A DNA stretch of 64,000 nucleotides from a bacterium 0.1xD8-71 (lineage in GTDB: Bacteria > Bacillota > Clostridia > Lachnospirales > Lachnospiraceae): the NCBI GenBank assembly GCA_003612405.1, contig RAYR01000008.1:186001-250000 (forward strand), given 5' to 3'. The position numbers were made by a program, and so were the translations under genes. Below the pieces are notes generated by a model that saw nothing but the letters and a program-made list of their open reading frames with translations, was not told the origin of the DNA and searched no databases. Of the stretch, positions 25,321-34,805 are shown piece by piece; the first letter of the stretch is position 1, and each line of letters opens with the position of its first letter.

Positions 25321-26043
25321 TTACAGTACCTTACTTAAGAAATTCCTGGTTCTCTCATTCTGCGGATTGCCAAAGACTTCCTCCGGCGTACCGCTCTCCA
25401 TGACTACACCCTGGTCAATAAACAGGACTCTGGAAGCCACTTCCCTGGCAAATCCCATCTCATGGGTAACGATCACCATGGTCATACCGGACTTGGCCAG
25501 ATCTTTCATAACATCCAGCACTTCGCCCACCATCTCCGGATCCAATGCCGATGTAGGTTCATCAAAGAGCATGATTTCCGGATCCATGGCCAGCGCCCTG
25601 GCGATAGCCACACGCTGCTTCTGTCCGCCGGAAAGCTGCACCGGATAAGCGTCCGCCTTTTCTGACAGGTTCACGCGCTCTAAAAGCTCCTGTCCCCGCT
25701 TTATGGCCTCTTCTTTCGTCATCTTTTTTAACAGCACCGGGGCCAGGGTGATATTCTCCATAATAGTCAGGTGGGGAAACAGATTAAACTGCTGAAACAC
25801 CATGCCCATCTTCTGCCGTATCCGGTTTACATCCACCTTGGGCGCCGTGATCAGTTCATCGTCCACGTAAATCTCACCCTCCGTAGCTGTCTCCAACAGG
25901 TTCAGGCATCGAAGGAAGGTACTCTTGCCGGAACCGGAAGGCCCGATTACCACCACCACTTCTCCCTGTGTGATATGCTCATCAATCCCGTCCAGAACAT
26001 TAAGGTTTTCAAATGTTTTATGTAAGTTCTTTACTTTGATCAT
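25321..26043 (-). CDS. Amino-acid ABC transporter ATP-binding protein (GlnQ-like)
   Basis: 240-residue ABC ATPase. Walker A is GPSGSGKST, the signature is [15 protein letters not shown], Walker B is [14 protein letters not shown], and the switch histidine is in [10 protein letters not shown]. Full-length similarity is to GlnQ/HisP-type polar amino-acid importers. The permease gene ends 12 nt upstream, and the binding protein starts 108 nt downstream. Confidence 0.95.
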   Translation of the reverse strand: MIKVKNLHKTFENLNVLDGIDEHITQGEVVVVIGPSGSGKSTFLRCLNLLETATEGEIYVDDELITAPKVDVNRIRQKMGMVFQQFNLFPHLTIMENITLAPVLLKKMTKEEAIKRGQELLERVNLSEKADAYPVQLSGGQKQRVAIARALAMDPEIMLFDEPTSALDPEMVGEVLDVMKDLAKSGMTMVIVTHEMGFAREVASRVLFIDQGVVMESGTPEEVFGNPQNERTRNFLSKVL

Positions 26044-26055
26044 GACCTCTTCCTC

Positions 26056-26745
26056 CTACCTGGCGTCAGCCTTACGAAGCCTTGCCTCTATTCTGCCAAG
26101 CAGCAAGGTCAGTATTTTAATCAGTACATAATAGATAACCGCCGTACCTATGAGCGGCATAAAAGCAATGAAGGTTGCGCTCTTGATAAAATCGCCGGCT
26201 TTCTGGATATCCATCAGACCCACATAACCCACGATTGCCGTCTCCTTAATCAACACGATAAATTCATTGCACAGCGCCGGAAAGATATTTTTCACCGCCT
26301 GCGGAATCACGATTCTGCTCATGGTCTGAAAAGCACTTAAACCAAGGGATCTGCCTGCCTCTGTCTGTCCTTTGTCAATAGAAAGGATTCCTGCCCGGAT
26401 AATCTCGGACACATAGGCTCCGGAATTGATGCCAAAGGCAATGGCTGCGATAATCCATTTGTCCAGCTGCACCGAAGCAAAGATAACAAAGTAGATAATC
26501 ATCAACTGTGTCACCGATGGCGTTCCCCGGATCACATCTGTATAGACGCTGCCGAAAAACCGCAGGATCTTTTTCCTGGACAGATTACACATGGCAATCA
26601 GCATACCGATCATAATACCAATGATAACTGCCAGAATGGAAACCTTGATGGTCACCCCGACGCCGCTTATCAGCAGCTTATACCGATCCTCCCTGATAAA
26701 ACACTTATAAAAAAGATCGCTGAAATTCGCCGCCCACTCTGCCAT
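26056..26745 (-). CDS. Amino-acid ABC transporter permease
   Basis: HisM/GlnP-type permease, 229 residues, about five membrane helices. The EAA loop EAGRSLGLSAFQTMSRIVIP is intact. The start is taken at the ATG of MAEWAANF, just after GAGGGAGAA; the open frame 20 codons further upstream lacks a ribosome site. First gene of the three-gene importer operon; no second permease gene is present, so it should act as a homodimer. Confidence 0.93.
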   Translation of the reverse strand: MAEWAANFSDLFYKCFIREDRYKLLISGVGVTIKVSILAVIIGIMIGMLIAMCNLSRKKILRFFGSVYTDVIRGTPSVTQLMIIYFVIFASVQLDKWIIAAIAFGINSGAYVSEIIRAGILSIDKGQTEAGRSLGLSAFQTMSRIVIPQAVKNIFPALCNEFIVLIKETAIVGYVGLMDIQKAGDFIKSATFIAFMPLIGTAVIYYVLIKILTLLLGRIEARLRKADAR

Positions 26746-27021
26746 TTCTCCCTCATCCTTTCGCCACCGGCCCGCCCGGTCTGCCAGCTTTATCCGTGAA
26801 AACAATCATCTGCTTAATTCTGAATCACATTCTATCACAACAGCCTTTCAATGAAAAGTATAAATATACCGAAATAATGTGTAAAAATTTAAAAATGTAC
26901 ACCAATATCCCTAAATCTTTATATGAGCCATGCCATTTTGCATAAAAATACGTTGGCTTATCCAGGAATCTGCTGCTATAACTAGCTTTTTGATGAAGCC
27001 TGTGGTATACTCAAACTGTTT

Positions 27022-28872
27022 ATGTTTTACGATAAGGAAAGCAGCAGCACAACAAAGGCAAAGCGAGAACATACTACTATGAAAAGAGAATCGACCCAGA
27101 CCAAAGATAATCTCACCGAACTGCAACGAACCCATGAACTGATCTATGAACAGGCCGCCATTTTAAGCCGTTCGGAAGATATTCCCACGGCTATTCAGGG
27201 TATGCTTGCTGCCATCGGTAACTTTGTAAATGCAGAAAGAGCCTATATTTTCGAGGACAAGGGCACCCATTATTCCAATACCTTCGAGTGGTGTGCTCCC
27301 GGCATCCGGCCCGAAAAAGATAATCTCCGGGAAATTGATCTGGACACCATATCCGCATGGACGGATACTTTAATCCATGGAGAATGTATCATCATCTCAG
27401 AAGTGAAATCCATCAAAGAAGAATACCCCAGAATTTACGATATTTTAAAGCCACAGAATATTTCCCGTGTGGTGGAAGCTCCCATCATGGTGGACAATCA
27501 TCTGATCGGTTTTCTGGGTGTCGATAATGCACCGGTTAAGACTTCACAAAGGGTTGCCGAGACACTTCAGGTGCTGGGAACCTTTATTGCGATTACCTTA
27601 AAAAACCAGGAGGGACGTCTGGAATCTTTGGAACAGGCCAACTCAGCCCTCACAGAAACCAACGCTGCATTGCGGGTAGCCTACGAAAGCGCTAACCAGG
27701 CCAATGCTGCCAAGACAACTTTTCTCTCTAAGATGTCTCATGATATCCGCACGCCCATGAATGGCATTATGGGCATGACGACCATCGCCATAGCACATAT
27801 TGATGACAAGGAGAAGGTCTTAGACTGCCTTGGAAAGATTTCTTCTTCCAGCCGTCATCTGCTGGCCTTGATCAATGATGTGCTGGATATGAGTCAGATT
27901 GAGAGCGGCAAAACAACCCTGGCCAAAGAAGAATTCAACCTTTCCAATCTGATTGAAACTTCTCTTGATATGATAAGACCACAGATATCCGAACGCCATC
28001 ACCACCTGAATATCCGTGTCATGGATATTACCCATGCCCATGTAATCGGTGACAGTTTACGGATACGTCAGGTATTCCTGAATATTCTGGGAAATGCAGT
28101 AAAATACACCCCTGACGGCGGCATTCTGAGCCTTGCCATTTCCGAGAAACCATCCGTAAAGAAAGACTTTGGCTGTTATGAATTTATTTTTGAAGATAAC
28201 GGTATCGGTATGTCGGAGGAATTTCAATCCAAGATTTTCCAGCCTTTTGAACGTGAAAAAGACGAACATGCCACCACTGTACAGGGAACCGGTCTCGGTA
28301 TGGCAATCACCAAGAATATTATTGAGATGATGCATGGCGACATTAAAATAGAAAGCAATCCGGGAGACGGCACCCGGTTTATTATCACGATTTTCTTAGA
28401 ACTACAGAATTTAAACAACGTGCCAACCCCTATCGGCGAAGGTTCTTTCTCTAAACCCCAGGACAAACTCGCTGATTTTACCAAAGCAGACTATTCAGAC
28501 AAGCGTGCGCTGATTGTGGATGACAATGAACTGAATCTGGAAATTGCCTCAGAAATTCTTGGCATGAGTGGTATTCAGATTGAAACAGCAGAAAACGGCA
28601 AACTTGCCGTTGACATGGTGGCCGGACACCCAGACGGCTATTACGACATAGTATTCATGGATATCCGGATGCCTATTATGAACGGCTATGAGTCCGCCAG
28701 TGCTATTCGGGCGCTGGATCGAAGTTACACAAGGCATCTGCCAATCATCGGCCTGTCCGCCAATGCTTTTGCCGAGGATGTGGCCATGGCCAAAAACGCC
28801 GGCATGAACGCCCATATCTCCAAACCGCTGGATATTGACCAGCTTAGTGCAACACTTAAAAAGTGGCTTTAA
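27022..28872 (+). CDS. Hybrid sensor histidine kinase (GAF-HisKA-HATPase-REC)
   Basis: Cytoplasmic hybrid kinase of up to 616 residues with no membrane segment. Residues ~35-195 form a GAF-like sensor (AERAYIFEDKG, VVEAPIMVDNHLIGFLGVDN). A short coiled coil leads to the H-box KMSHDIRTPMNGIMGMT. Next come N-box NILGNAVKYTP, G1 FEDNGIGM and G2 GTGLGMAI. The C-terminal receiver domain has phospho-acceptor Asp in FMDIRMPIMNGYE and the late Lys in HISKPLD. A TATACT box at 27006-27011 sits so close to the first ATG that translation may begin at 27079. No separate response regulator adjoins it. Confidence 0.92.
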   Translation: MFYDKESSSTTKAKREHTTMKRESTQTKDNLTELQRTHELIYEQAAILSRSEDIPTAIQGMLAAIGNFVNAERAYIFEDKGTHYSNTFEWCAPGIRPEKDNLREIDLDTISAWTDTLIHGECIIISEVKSIKEEYPRIYDILKPQNISRVVEAPIMVDNHLIGFLGVDNAPVKTSQRVAETLQVLGTFIAITLKNQEGRLESLEQANSALTETNAALRVAYESANQANAAKTTFLSKMSHDIRTPMNGIMGMTTIAIAHIDDKEKVLDCLGKISSSSRHLLALINDVLDMSQIESGKTTLAKEEFNLSNLIETSLDMIRPQISERHHHLNIRVMDITHAHVIGDSLRIRQVFLNILGNAVKYTPDGGILSLAISEKPSVKKDFGCYEFIFEDNGIGMSEEFQSKIFQPFEREKDEHATTVQGTGLGMAITKNIIEMMHGDIKIESNPGDGTRFIITIFLELQNLNNVPTPIGEGSFSKPQDKLADFTKADYSDKRALIVDDNELNLEIASEILGMSGIQIETAENGKLAVDMVAGHPDGYYDIVFMDIRMPIMNGYESASAIRALDRSYTRHLPIIGLSANAFAEDVAMAKNAGMNAHISKPLDIDQLSATLKKWL

Positions 28873-28873
28873 A

Positions 28874-28898
28874 AAATCGGGCTTTCGCCCGATTTTTA
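28874..28898. terminator. Bidirectional intrinsic terminator between histidine kinase and hemerythrin gene
   Basis: AAATCGGGC tttc GCCCGATTT with T on one side and A on the other, serving both convergent genes. Confidence 0.85.
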
Positions 28899-29786
28899 TT
28901 TGATGCACAATGCAAAATAATCACCTTTTTCTGTCCGGAATAGCAGACTATAGGGCGAATATTGTTTTTCAAATTCAAATGTCCTGACCACCTGTTCAAA
29001 AGTCAGGGTGTTGATCTTTTCCAGTTTATATTCGTCTCCCATGGGAAAATGTGATTCCATGCACCCCATAAACTTCTTTGAAATAAGTTTCATGGCCTCT
29101 GCAATGGTCTTATCAATCCTGTTGACCTGCTTCCCCAACAATTCACTGATCAGCTTAAAAACCATCTGTTCCTCATAGACCAGAACCACCTGTCTGTTTT
29201 GTCCATCCTGCTTCTGATAATTGATGCGATAGCAGAGTGCCTTCCCGGACGCAAAATCCTCTCCGCTGTAATGGGCGCTGACTAGCTCCGCATCCAGCCG
29301 AAACAAATCATGCAAGGTCTGAATCACCGATTTCTTCAGGGAATCCACGGCATCCTCCGCTGTTTTATGTATCCATTTATGAGGGGTCTTTCCGGTGATG
29401 GCACGATCTTCAATCATGATATGTACATTCAGCCATCCTACACAGATACCAAGAAAATGCTGAATAGACTCCGCAGAATAGTCCTGTGACTTCATCTCCT
29501 CTTCCAATGCGGGAATCGTATGATTCTGCATATCCTCATGCAGACTCTTGTGAACCTCATAATCCGGATAGTTAATCTTTCTCATATAGGCTTCTTCTTC
29601 CGCAAAATGTTTCATCGTATAGCTTTTAAAATACTTGATTCCCTCCTGACAGGCATGTTTTTGCTTTTCCGCATCCTCCGTCAGATTGAGAAGCTTCCCC
29701 ACAATGGAAAACAGCTTTCTGTGCGCATGATCTACAATCTCTACCCCGATATTAAAACGGTCATTCCATTTTATTTCACTCATCAT
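28896..29786 (-). CDS. Bacteriohemerythrin with C-terminal CheX-like domain
   Basis: 296 residues. The first ~130 form a hemerythrin four-helix bundle with a di-iron site for O2: IVDHAHRKLFSIV (H), HFAEEEAYMRK (HxxxE), HKSLHEDM (HxxxH) and HIMIEDRAI (HxxxxD). The remainder, QVVLVYEEQMVFKLISELLG followed by an E-A-x-x-x-I-S-type helix, resembles CheX/CheC-type domains. The fusion suggests oxygen sensing linked to chemotaxis, in line with the receptors nearby; this is inference. The C-terminal assignment is weaker than the N-terminal one. Confidence 0.82.
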   Translation of the reverse strand: MMSEIKWNDRFNIGVEIVDHAHRKLFSIVGKLLNLTEDAEKQKHACQEGIKYFKSYTMKHFAEEEAYMRKINYPDYEVHKSLHEDMQNHTIPALEEEMKSQDYSAESIQHFLGICVGWLNVHIMIEDRAITGKTPHKWIHKTAEDAVDSLKKSVIQTLHDLFRLDAELVSAHYSGEDFASGKALCYRINYQKQDGQNRQVVLVYEEQMVFKLISELLGKQVNRIDKTIAEAMKLISKKFMGCMESHFPMGDEYKLEKINTLTFEQVVRTFEFEKQYSPYSLLFRTEKGDYFALCIK

Positions 29787-29966
29787 ATCATGGCTCCCTT
29801 TGTCTTATGATTTCTGTTTCCCCTATTTTACCATACAGATTCCCAAAATTCCAGACCGAGAAGACTCTCCCGGATATTGCGAAAATGTGGTTTCATAATA
29901 ATTTGTAAAAAAGAACTGGTTATATTATAATATACGAATAGTCGCTTATAAAGAAGGAATCCGATA

Positions 29967-30221
29967 ATGCCAGACAACATTTATGATAAGAAGACAATTT
30001 AAAAAGCAAAAGTTCTGGGAGTCTTTTCCATCCTTTTGTTTTTTACCGCCTTTGGCTGCTTATTTCTGGTGGCCCTCATGCAGGAAAGACCAGCCGAACG
30101 GTCTCGGCGATTTCATGGATACCACCGGACATTCCATTTCCCTATATGCTTATGGGTGCCGACTGCTCAAAAAAATTATCGGTCTTACCACACAAAACAA
30201 ATCATTAAACTAACAACATAA
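29967..30221 (+). pseudogene. Relic of a membrane protein gene with an early stop
   Basis: An ATG at 29967 opens MPDNIYDKKTI and meets TAA after 11 codons. The same frame continues KAKVLGVFSILLFFTAFGCL, a clear membrane segment, then MQERPAERSRRF before the signal fades. Another frame holds a short tail ending at 30211. It looks like the N-terminal anchor of a sensor or binding-protein gene whose body has been lost, directly upstream of the diguanylate cyclase. Identity unknown. Confidence 0.4.
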
Positions 30222-30230
30222 GGAGATTTC

Positions 30231-32168
30231 ATGAAGAAAACCTTTCTCAAATATACTTTTATCATTATTACCACAGCCATTTCCCTGATACTGCTGATAA
30301 ATTTCATTTGCAGTCTGAGTACACTGGAAGCCAGACAGTATGATACTTTTTATACCAAAACGGAACAGATGATTCATACATTGGAAAATAACCGGGAGGA
30401 ACTTCTTCTGTTACGGGAAGGATTAGATGAAGATTACCTGACAAGGGCCAAGGCCGCCGCCTATGTGCTTGACAATCTGGAAGAAGTGTCCATGGATGTA
30501 GCAGAGATGCAGTATCTGGCAGACCTACTCAATGTGGACGAAATACACATTATTGATGAAAACGGCTTTATCGTGGCAGGCTCTGTCTCCAAGTATGTGG
30601 GGATGGATATGCACGATCATCCGCAGACCAATGCCTTTATCGCCGTACTGGAAAGCGATGACCCGGATGCATATCTGATTCAGGATGCCCAGCCCAATGC
30701 CGCGGAAGAAAAGATCATGCAATATATTGGGGTCCGCCGCAAAGGCCAAAAGGGCGTCATTCAGGTAGGACTCACTCCCACAAGGCAGTTGGAGGCACAG
30801 TCAAGAAACACCTATGAATATATTTTCTCCAAGTTCCCTACCGATAAGGGAGAGGAGCTATATGTGGTCGATACCCGCACCGGCGCTGTGCTGGGTCATT
30901 CCGGTGGTATGGATCTGAATTTCAACGCCGAATGTTATCAGCTGGAAGACCTGATGGACTGCTCGAACGGGGCCTATAAACAGGGCCGGGACAACACCAG
31001 AATGTATGTGGTAAGCAGGCAGTATGATGATGTACTGCTGTGCGCCGCCCTGCCCAAAAGTATTCTTCTGCACAAATTATGGCTGGGGATGCTGGCAACC
31101 CTTTGCTGCCTGCTGTGCATTGAGGCAGCTGTCATTCTTCTTCTGACTTACCTTGTTAAACAGAAAGTCATCAATGGTATCCACCGCATTAATGAAAACC
31201 TGGCCATGATCACCAATGGGAATCTGGATACTCAGGTTGCGGTAGGAGGCAACCGTGAATTTGAAGAGCTGAGCAGCGGCATCAACACAATGGTTAAGAG
31301 CATCATTAATCTCTCCGACCGCATATCCACCATTATTGAGATAAGCGGTATTCCATTGGCCGCATTTGAATATGAACGGGACGGCAAGCAGCTTTTCGTT
31401 ACCTCCGGACTGAGCGAATTACTGGATCTGTCCGAACAGCAGTCTGCGAAACTCTGTCAGGATTCCGCACAGTTTGACCAATATATCCGTACCATCGCCG
31501 CAACCCCTGTGGAGGGAGAAACAGATATCTACCAGCTCAGCGATTCCAAATACATCCGTATTCACATGTCGGAATCCGAGGACAGCTGCCTCGGCGTCAT
31601 ATCGGATGTCACCAGAGACATGCTCCAGAAAAAACGGATGCAGTATGAAAATACCCATGATCCACTGACCGGCCTGTTTAAATACAACCATTTCAAACAT
31701 CTGGCTGCCAAGACCCTGCACGCAATGCCTGCCGGCAAAGTATGTGCAATGGTAATGCTCGATCTGGACTGTTTTAAATCCATCAACGACACATATGGAC
31801 ATGACGCCGGCGATCAGTATCTCCAGGATTTTGGTACAATTATGTTGAAAATGCCGCCGGAGCACTGCCTGTCTGCAAGGCGTTCCGGCGATGAATTCTG
31901 CATGATGATATATGACTGCAATGATGTAAACGAAATAGAAGGATACTTGGATGATTTCTACAAAATGCTCAGTCAACATGAAGTAGCTGTGTCCGAAGAC
32001 CAGTCAAAGGTCATCTCTGTCTCCAGCGGCTTTGCACTTGCACATGAACCGAACATTGGCATTGAGGATCTGCTTGCCAATGCAGACCAGGCACTCTATG
32101 AAGTAAAAAGAACTGCCAAAGGACACTATGTGGAATACAGCCCTATGCCTTTTTCACCGGATGCCTGA
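30231..32168 (+). CDS. Membrane diguanylate cyclase with Cache-type sensor, HAMP and GGDEF domains
   Basis: 645 residues. A membrane helix at ~8-28, a large extracellular sensor (~30-275, with EIHIIDENGFIVAGS typical of Cache folds), a second helix at ~285-310, a HAMP region, a PAS-like stretch and a C-terminal GGDEF domain. The GGDEF core reads VMLDLDCFKSINDTYGHDAG and then ARRSGDEF: the first Gly of GGDEF is Ser, a substitution that many active enzymes tolerate. No RxxD inhibitory site is obvious. Makes c-di-GMP if active. AAGGAG precedes the ATG. Confidence 0.9.
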   Translation: MKKTFLKYTFIIITTAISLILLINFICSLSTLEARQYDTFYTKTEQMIHTLENNREELLLLREGLDEDYLTRAKAAAYVLDNLEEVSMDVAEMQYLADLLNVDEIHIIDENGFIVAGSVSKYVGMDMHDHPQTNAFIAVLESDDPDAYLIQDAQPNAAEEKIMQYIGVRRKGQKGVIQVGLTPTRQLEAQSRNTYEYIFSKFPTDKGEELYVVDTRTGAVLGHSGGMDLNFNAECYQLEDLMDCSNGAYKQGRDNTRMYVVSRQYDDVLLCAALPKSILLHKLWLGMLATLCCLLCIEAAVILLLTYLVKQKVINGIHRINENLAMITNGNLDTQVAVGGNREFEELSSGINTMVKSIINLSDRISTIIEISGIPLAAFEYERDGKQLFVTSGLSELLDLSEQQSAKLCQDSAQFDQYIRTIAATPVEGETDIYQLSDSKYIRIHMSESEDSCLGVISDVTRDMLQKKRMQYENTHDPLTGLFKYNHFKHLAAKTLHAMPAGKVCAMVMLDLDCFKSINDTYGHDAGDQYLQDFGTIMLKMPPEHCLSARRSGDEFCMMIYDCNDVNEIEGYLDDFYKMLSQHEVAVSEDQSKVISVSSGFALAHEPNIGIEDLLANADQALYEVKRTAKGHYVEYSPMPFSPDA

Positions 32169-32775
32169 CGACGGTTTTTAATCTGGAGGGATCTACCCTT
32201 CTGGCATCGCTTAGATAAATTTCATGATGAAGCCTTTGCTCCGTCATATCCAGCACATATCCCTGGGCAGTCATAAACTCATGCATCTTCTGTATCGTAG
32301 CAGGTTCATCGTCATAAGGGCCGATGTGCATACATTGCACACACATGCCTTCTACATAGGTAAGAAATTCCACCTTGGAAAAATCCATTTTCTTCTTCCT
32401 GCCCGCCTCCTCTATTGCCCATTCAAAATCCTCTTTCGTGACAAACTCAGGAAGCCTGATAACAGAAATAAACTGGAAATCCTCTTTATGCGCATAATCA
32501 ATGCCCTCTACATTCTCCTGCCACCAGAAACCCTCTAACGGCGGAACAACATAGTCAAAGTATCCTGCAATCTGATGTTCTCCCATTTTACTCATCTTAA
32601 TCGTAAATGCGATTGCATAAAGCAGTCCGATAGACTCCTTATACTCACTGCCTTCCACATTGGGATCACCTTTGCCACGGACTGCAATATAATTCATGGA
32701 CGGTACATCCACAATACCTGGTTTGTTTTTGGGCATATAAAACTCTTTGTATTCCTTCTTGTAATCAAATGCCAT
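32143..32775 (-). CDS. GyrI-like small-molecule-binding domain protein
   Basis: 210 residues from the ATG at 32775 with GGAGGAG just upstream. YKEFYMPKNKPGIVDVPSMN and YIAVRGKGDPN form the start of the stand-alone GyrI-like fold, and VEGMCVQCMHIGPYDDEPAT is the family hallmark with its conserved GPY. Such proteins bind or hydrolyse small toxic ligands. It overlaps the YjbR-like gene upstream by 11 nt and its end overlaps the cyclase gene convergently by 26 nt. Confidence 0.85.
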   Translation of the reverse strand: MAFDYKKEYKEFYMPKNKPGIVDVPSMNYIAVRGKGDPNVEGSEYKESIGLLYAIAFTIKMSKMGEHQIAGYFDYVVPPLEGFWWQENVEGIDYAHKEDFQFISVIRLPEFVTKEDFEWAIEEAGRKKKMDFSKVEFLTYVEGMCVQCMHIGPYDDEPATIQKMHEFMTAQGYVLDMTEQRLHHEIYLSDARRVDPSRLKTVVRHPVKKA

Positions 32776-33142
32776 TTCTGCTCTCCTCCAGAATTTCCTG
32801 CTGTTTTTTCTTACTGAATCCCGCAAGCACCAGCTGGTATGACTTATCCAGCAAATCCTTTAACAGATCATCCGGCACTGCGCCATCCGGCCTGACAGAA
32901 TTCCAATGCTCCTTATTCATATAATAACCGGGCACAATATCCTCGTACTGCTGCCGCAGGAAATCCCCCTCCGCCGGTTCCAGTTTCAGCGTAATGTAAT
33001 ACGGTTCATTATCCTCTCCCAAGCAGACCGCCGCAAACATCTTACCGCCAATCTGATAACGAATCCAGTTCCACTCCTCTTTCAAATCCTTGGTGACACC
33101 CTGTTTCTGTAATAAAAAATCATCAATCCATGTGTATCTCAT
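32765..33142 (-). CDS. MmcQ/YjbR family protein
   Basis: 125 residues from the ATG at 33142, after GAGGAGGGAAACGGG. KEEWNWIRYQIGGKMFAAVC and YYITLKLEPAEGDFLRQQYE then MNKEHWNSV are typical of the CyaY-like fold of MmcQ/YjbR proteins, which are thought to bind DNA. It is translationally coupled to the GyrI-like gene. The open frame extends 97 codons upstream but that part lacks protein-like character. Confidence 0.87.
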   Translation of the reverse strand: MRYTWIDDFLLQKQGVTKDLKEEWNWIRYQIGGKMFAAVCLGEDNEPYYITLKLEPAEGDFLRQQYEDIVPGYYMNKEHWNSVRPDGAVPDDLLKDLLDKSYQLVLAGFSKKKQQEILEESRNGI

Positions 33143-33212
33143 CCCGTTTCCCTCCTCTGTCATATTTTTGCACCCTGTGGGATTTTCAGTACGCAACTGC
33201 TCCGCCAGATAG

Positions 33213-34118
33213 TTACCTGTATTTTCTGAGGATACATGCGGCGCTCTCCTTAATCTGAGCCCGTACTTCCGCCGGCTCCAGCAGTTCCACCTTATCCCGG
33301 AAAGTAAGGATCCAGGTAACCAACTCCTCCCTGCTCGTGTAGTCCGCCTGAAACAGGAGCCTTCCATCTTCCGTCTCCCGGAAACAGCCGGTTCCGAATT
33401 CCTCCACCAGCCGCCATTTACATTCCTGCTCAAAAAGCGCCTTTACCTTAATGCCGCCCGGAAAAATTCTCTCATTCTCCAGATTCGGCATCGGCACTCG
33501 TCTTTTGACAAATCCCTGCTCTGTCATTCTGATCTTATCCATGCGGTTTAACTTAAAAAGACGAAAATCCTCCTTCCTCTTACAGAATCCCCACACATAC
33601 CAGCTTGACCATCGAAAAATCAGATAATATGGTTCTACACAGCGGACCGACTCCCCGCTGGGAGAATAATAAACAAATTTGATTTCTTTACACCTTTGCA
33701 CTGCCATGTGTATCAGTTCAATCTTAGGGGCAAGGGATTCTCTGTACCAGGAAGACAAGTCGATCAGCACATACTGATCACCCACCATGAAATCGGAAGA
33801 GCCTGCGGAAAGCTTCTCCATCAGCTGACCGTACCGTTTCGTTCCGCTCACGCTGTCCAGACTGCGGAGCCCTGCAAGGATATCCTTCATTTCCGCATTG
33901 GTAAACAACATCCTGTCAATCTTGTAGTTATCCATGATGGCAATGCCGCCGCCTGTTCCCTGCTTGGTCACAATGGGAATCCCTGCCTTGCACAAATCCT
34001 CAATATCTCTGTTGATCGTTCGTTTGGAAACCTCAAAATGCTCCGCCAGGTAAGGTGTGGTAACTGATTTTCTCTGTAATAATATGGACAAAATCCCAAT
34101 CTGTCTATCTATTTTCAT
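33213..34118 (-). CDS. YafY-family transcriptional regulator (HTH and WYL domain)
   Basis: 301 residues. The N-terminal winged helix is KIDRQIGILSILLQRKSVTT followed by LAEHFEVSKRTINRDIEDLC. The central WYL domain shows the ligand-binding pattern FRWSSWYVWGFCKRKEDFRL. A WCX-like C-terminus follows. Start at 34118 after GGGAG. A long perfect palindrome covers its promoter, so autoregulation is likely. The MmcQ and GyrI-like genes follow on the same strand after a 70-nt gap and may be its targets. Confidence 0.9.
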   Translation of the reverse strand: MKIDRQIGILSILLQRKSVTTPYLAEHFEVSKRTINRDIEDLCKAGIPIVTKQGTGGGIAIMDNYKIDRMLFTNAEMKDILAGLRSLDSVSGTKRYGQLMEKLSAGSSDFMVGDQYVLIDLSSWYRESLAPKIELIHMAVQRCKEIKFVYYSPSGESVRCVEPYYLIFRWSSWYVWGFCKRKEDFRLFKLNRMDKIRMTEQGFVKRRVPMPNLENERIFPGGIKVKALFEQECKWRLVEEFGTGCFRETEDGRLLFQADYTSREELVTWILTFRDKVELLEPAEVRAQIKESAACILRKYR

Positions 34119-34138
34119 ATGTGCTCCCTGCATGTATT

Positions 34139-34180
34139 ATTATATGACGCTAAACATGACAGCTATATGTCATGTTTAGC
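34139..34180 (-). promoter_or_regulatory. Promoter and palindromic operator of the YafY-like regulator
   Basis: Perfect 13-bp inverted repeat GCTAAACATGACA / TGTCATGTTTAGC at 34149-34161 and 34168-34180 around a 6-bp centre. It overlaps the -35 region of a TATAAT box at 34144-34139. Confidence 0.75.
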
Positions 34181-34212
34181 CACTCTATTAAAAACTTTCC
34201 GTTGCTGACCGT

Positions 34213-34638
34213 CTATCTGCAACGCTCCGCAATCTGTACCAGTTCCTCTTTTAACCGCTTAATTTCACTCAGCAGACCAAACTCTGCCTGGTTCATTTCC
34301 ATCACATTGGTATTTTCTACCACCTGCGACAGCCTGGCGATAGTCTGCATCAGACACTGCCCGATTTCCTGCGCAAAAGTGGAATCTCCATGCAGGCCGT
34401 CTCCCGACGCCATCGTCCGATCGTCTTCTCTATCACCGGCCTGGTATATTCCTCTTTCCACGCAGATCAGTTCGCCCGTGGACTTTAACTGTCCGATCAC
34501 CCCGGCCAGCTGACCTTTTGTGAACGTCCCTCCGCTTTCCCGTCTGATATAATCATCAAATTCCCGTGGTCTGTACCGCTGTCCGTCAGCCGCACACTTT
34601 TTGATCAGTCTTTTAATTTCCGCTGATGTTAAACTCAT
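34213..34638 (-). CDS. Hypothetical protein with a winged-helix-like N-terminus
   Basis: 141 residues from the ATG at 34638, preceded by AAGGAGGAAATGT. Residues 1-65 (SLTSAEIKRLIKKCAADGQR, then FTKGQLAGVIGQLKSTGELI) look like a small winged helix that ends ERGIYQAG. The C-terminus is a long amphipathic helix (LLSEIKRLKEELVQIAERCR) suited to dimerisation. Not recognised further. A DNA-binding role is inferred from the fold only. It stands alone. Confidence 0.65.
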   Translation of the reverse strand: MSLTSAEIKRLIKKCAADGQRYRPREFDDYIRRESGGTFTKGQLAGVIGQLKSTGELICVERGIYQAGDREDDRTMASGDGLHGDSTFAQEIGQCLMQTIARLSQVVENTNVMEMNQAEFGLLSEIKRLKEELVQIAERCR

Positions 34639-34805
34639 ACATTTCCTCCTTCGCATATGTCATTAATCGCATCATTACATTCATTAATATCATTATATTA
34701 ATACTACTTTAATGAAAAGTCGACTTTTATTCCAGAGCTTTTCTATAAAAAAAGCCGCCCGCAAAGCAGGCAGCCCTCAAATACTATTTATGCAGATAAC
34801 AAACA

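Noticed and set aside
26990-27021. TTGATG and TATACT as a paired promoter for the histidine kinase
   Set aside because: They are only 10 bp apart; TATACT may be a real -10 box but has no convincing -35 partner.
32776-32826. Seventeen-codon extension of the GyrI-like gene
   Set aside because: The internal ATG at 32775 has a strong GGAGGAG site; the extension lies in the end of the YjbR-like gene.
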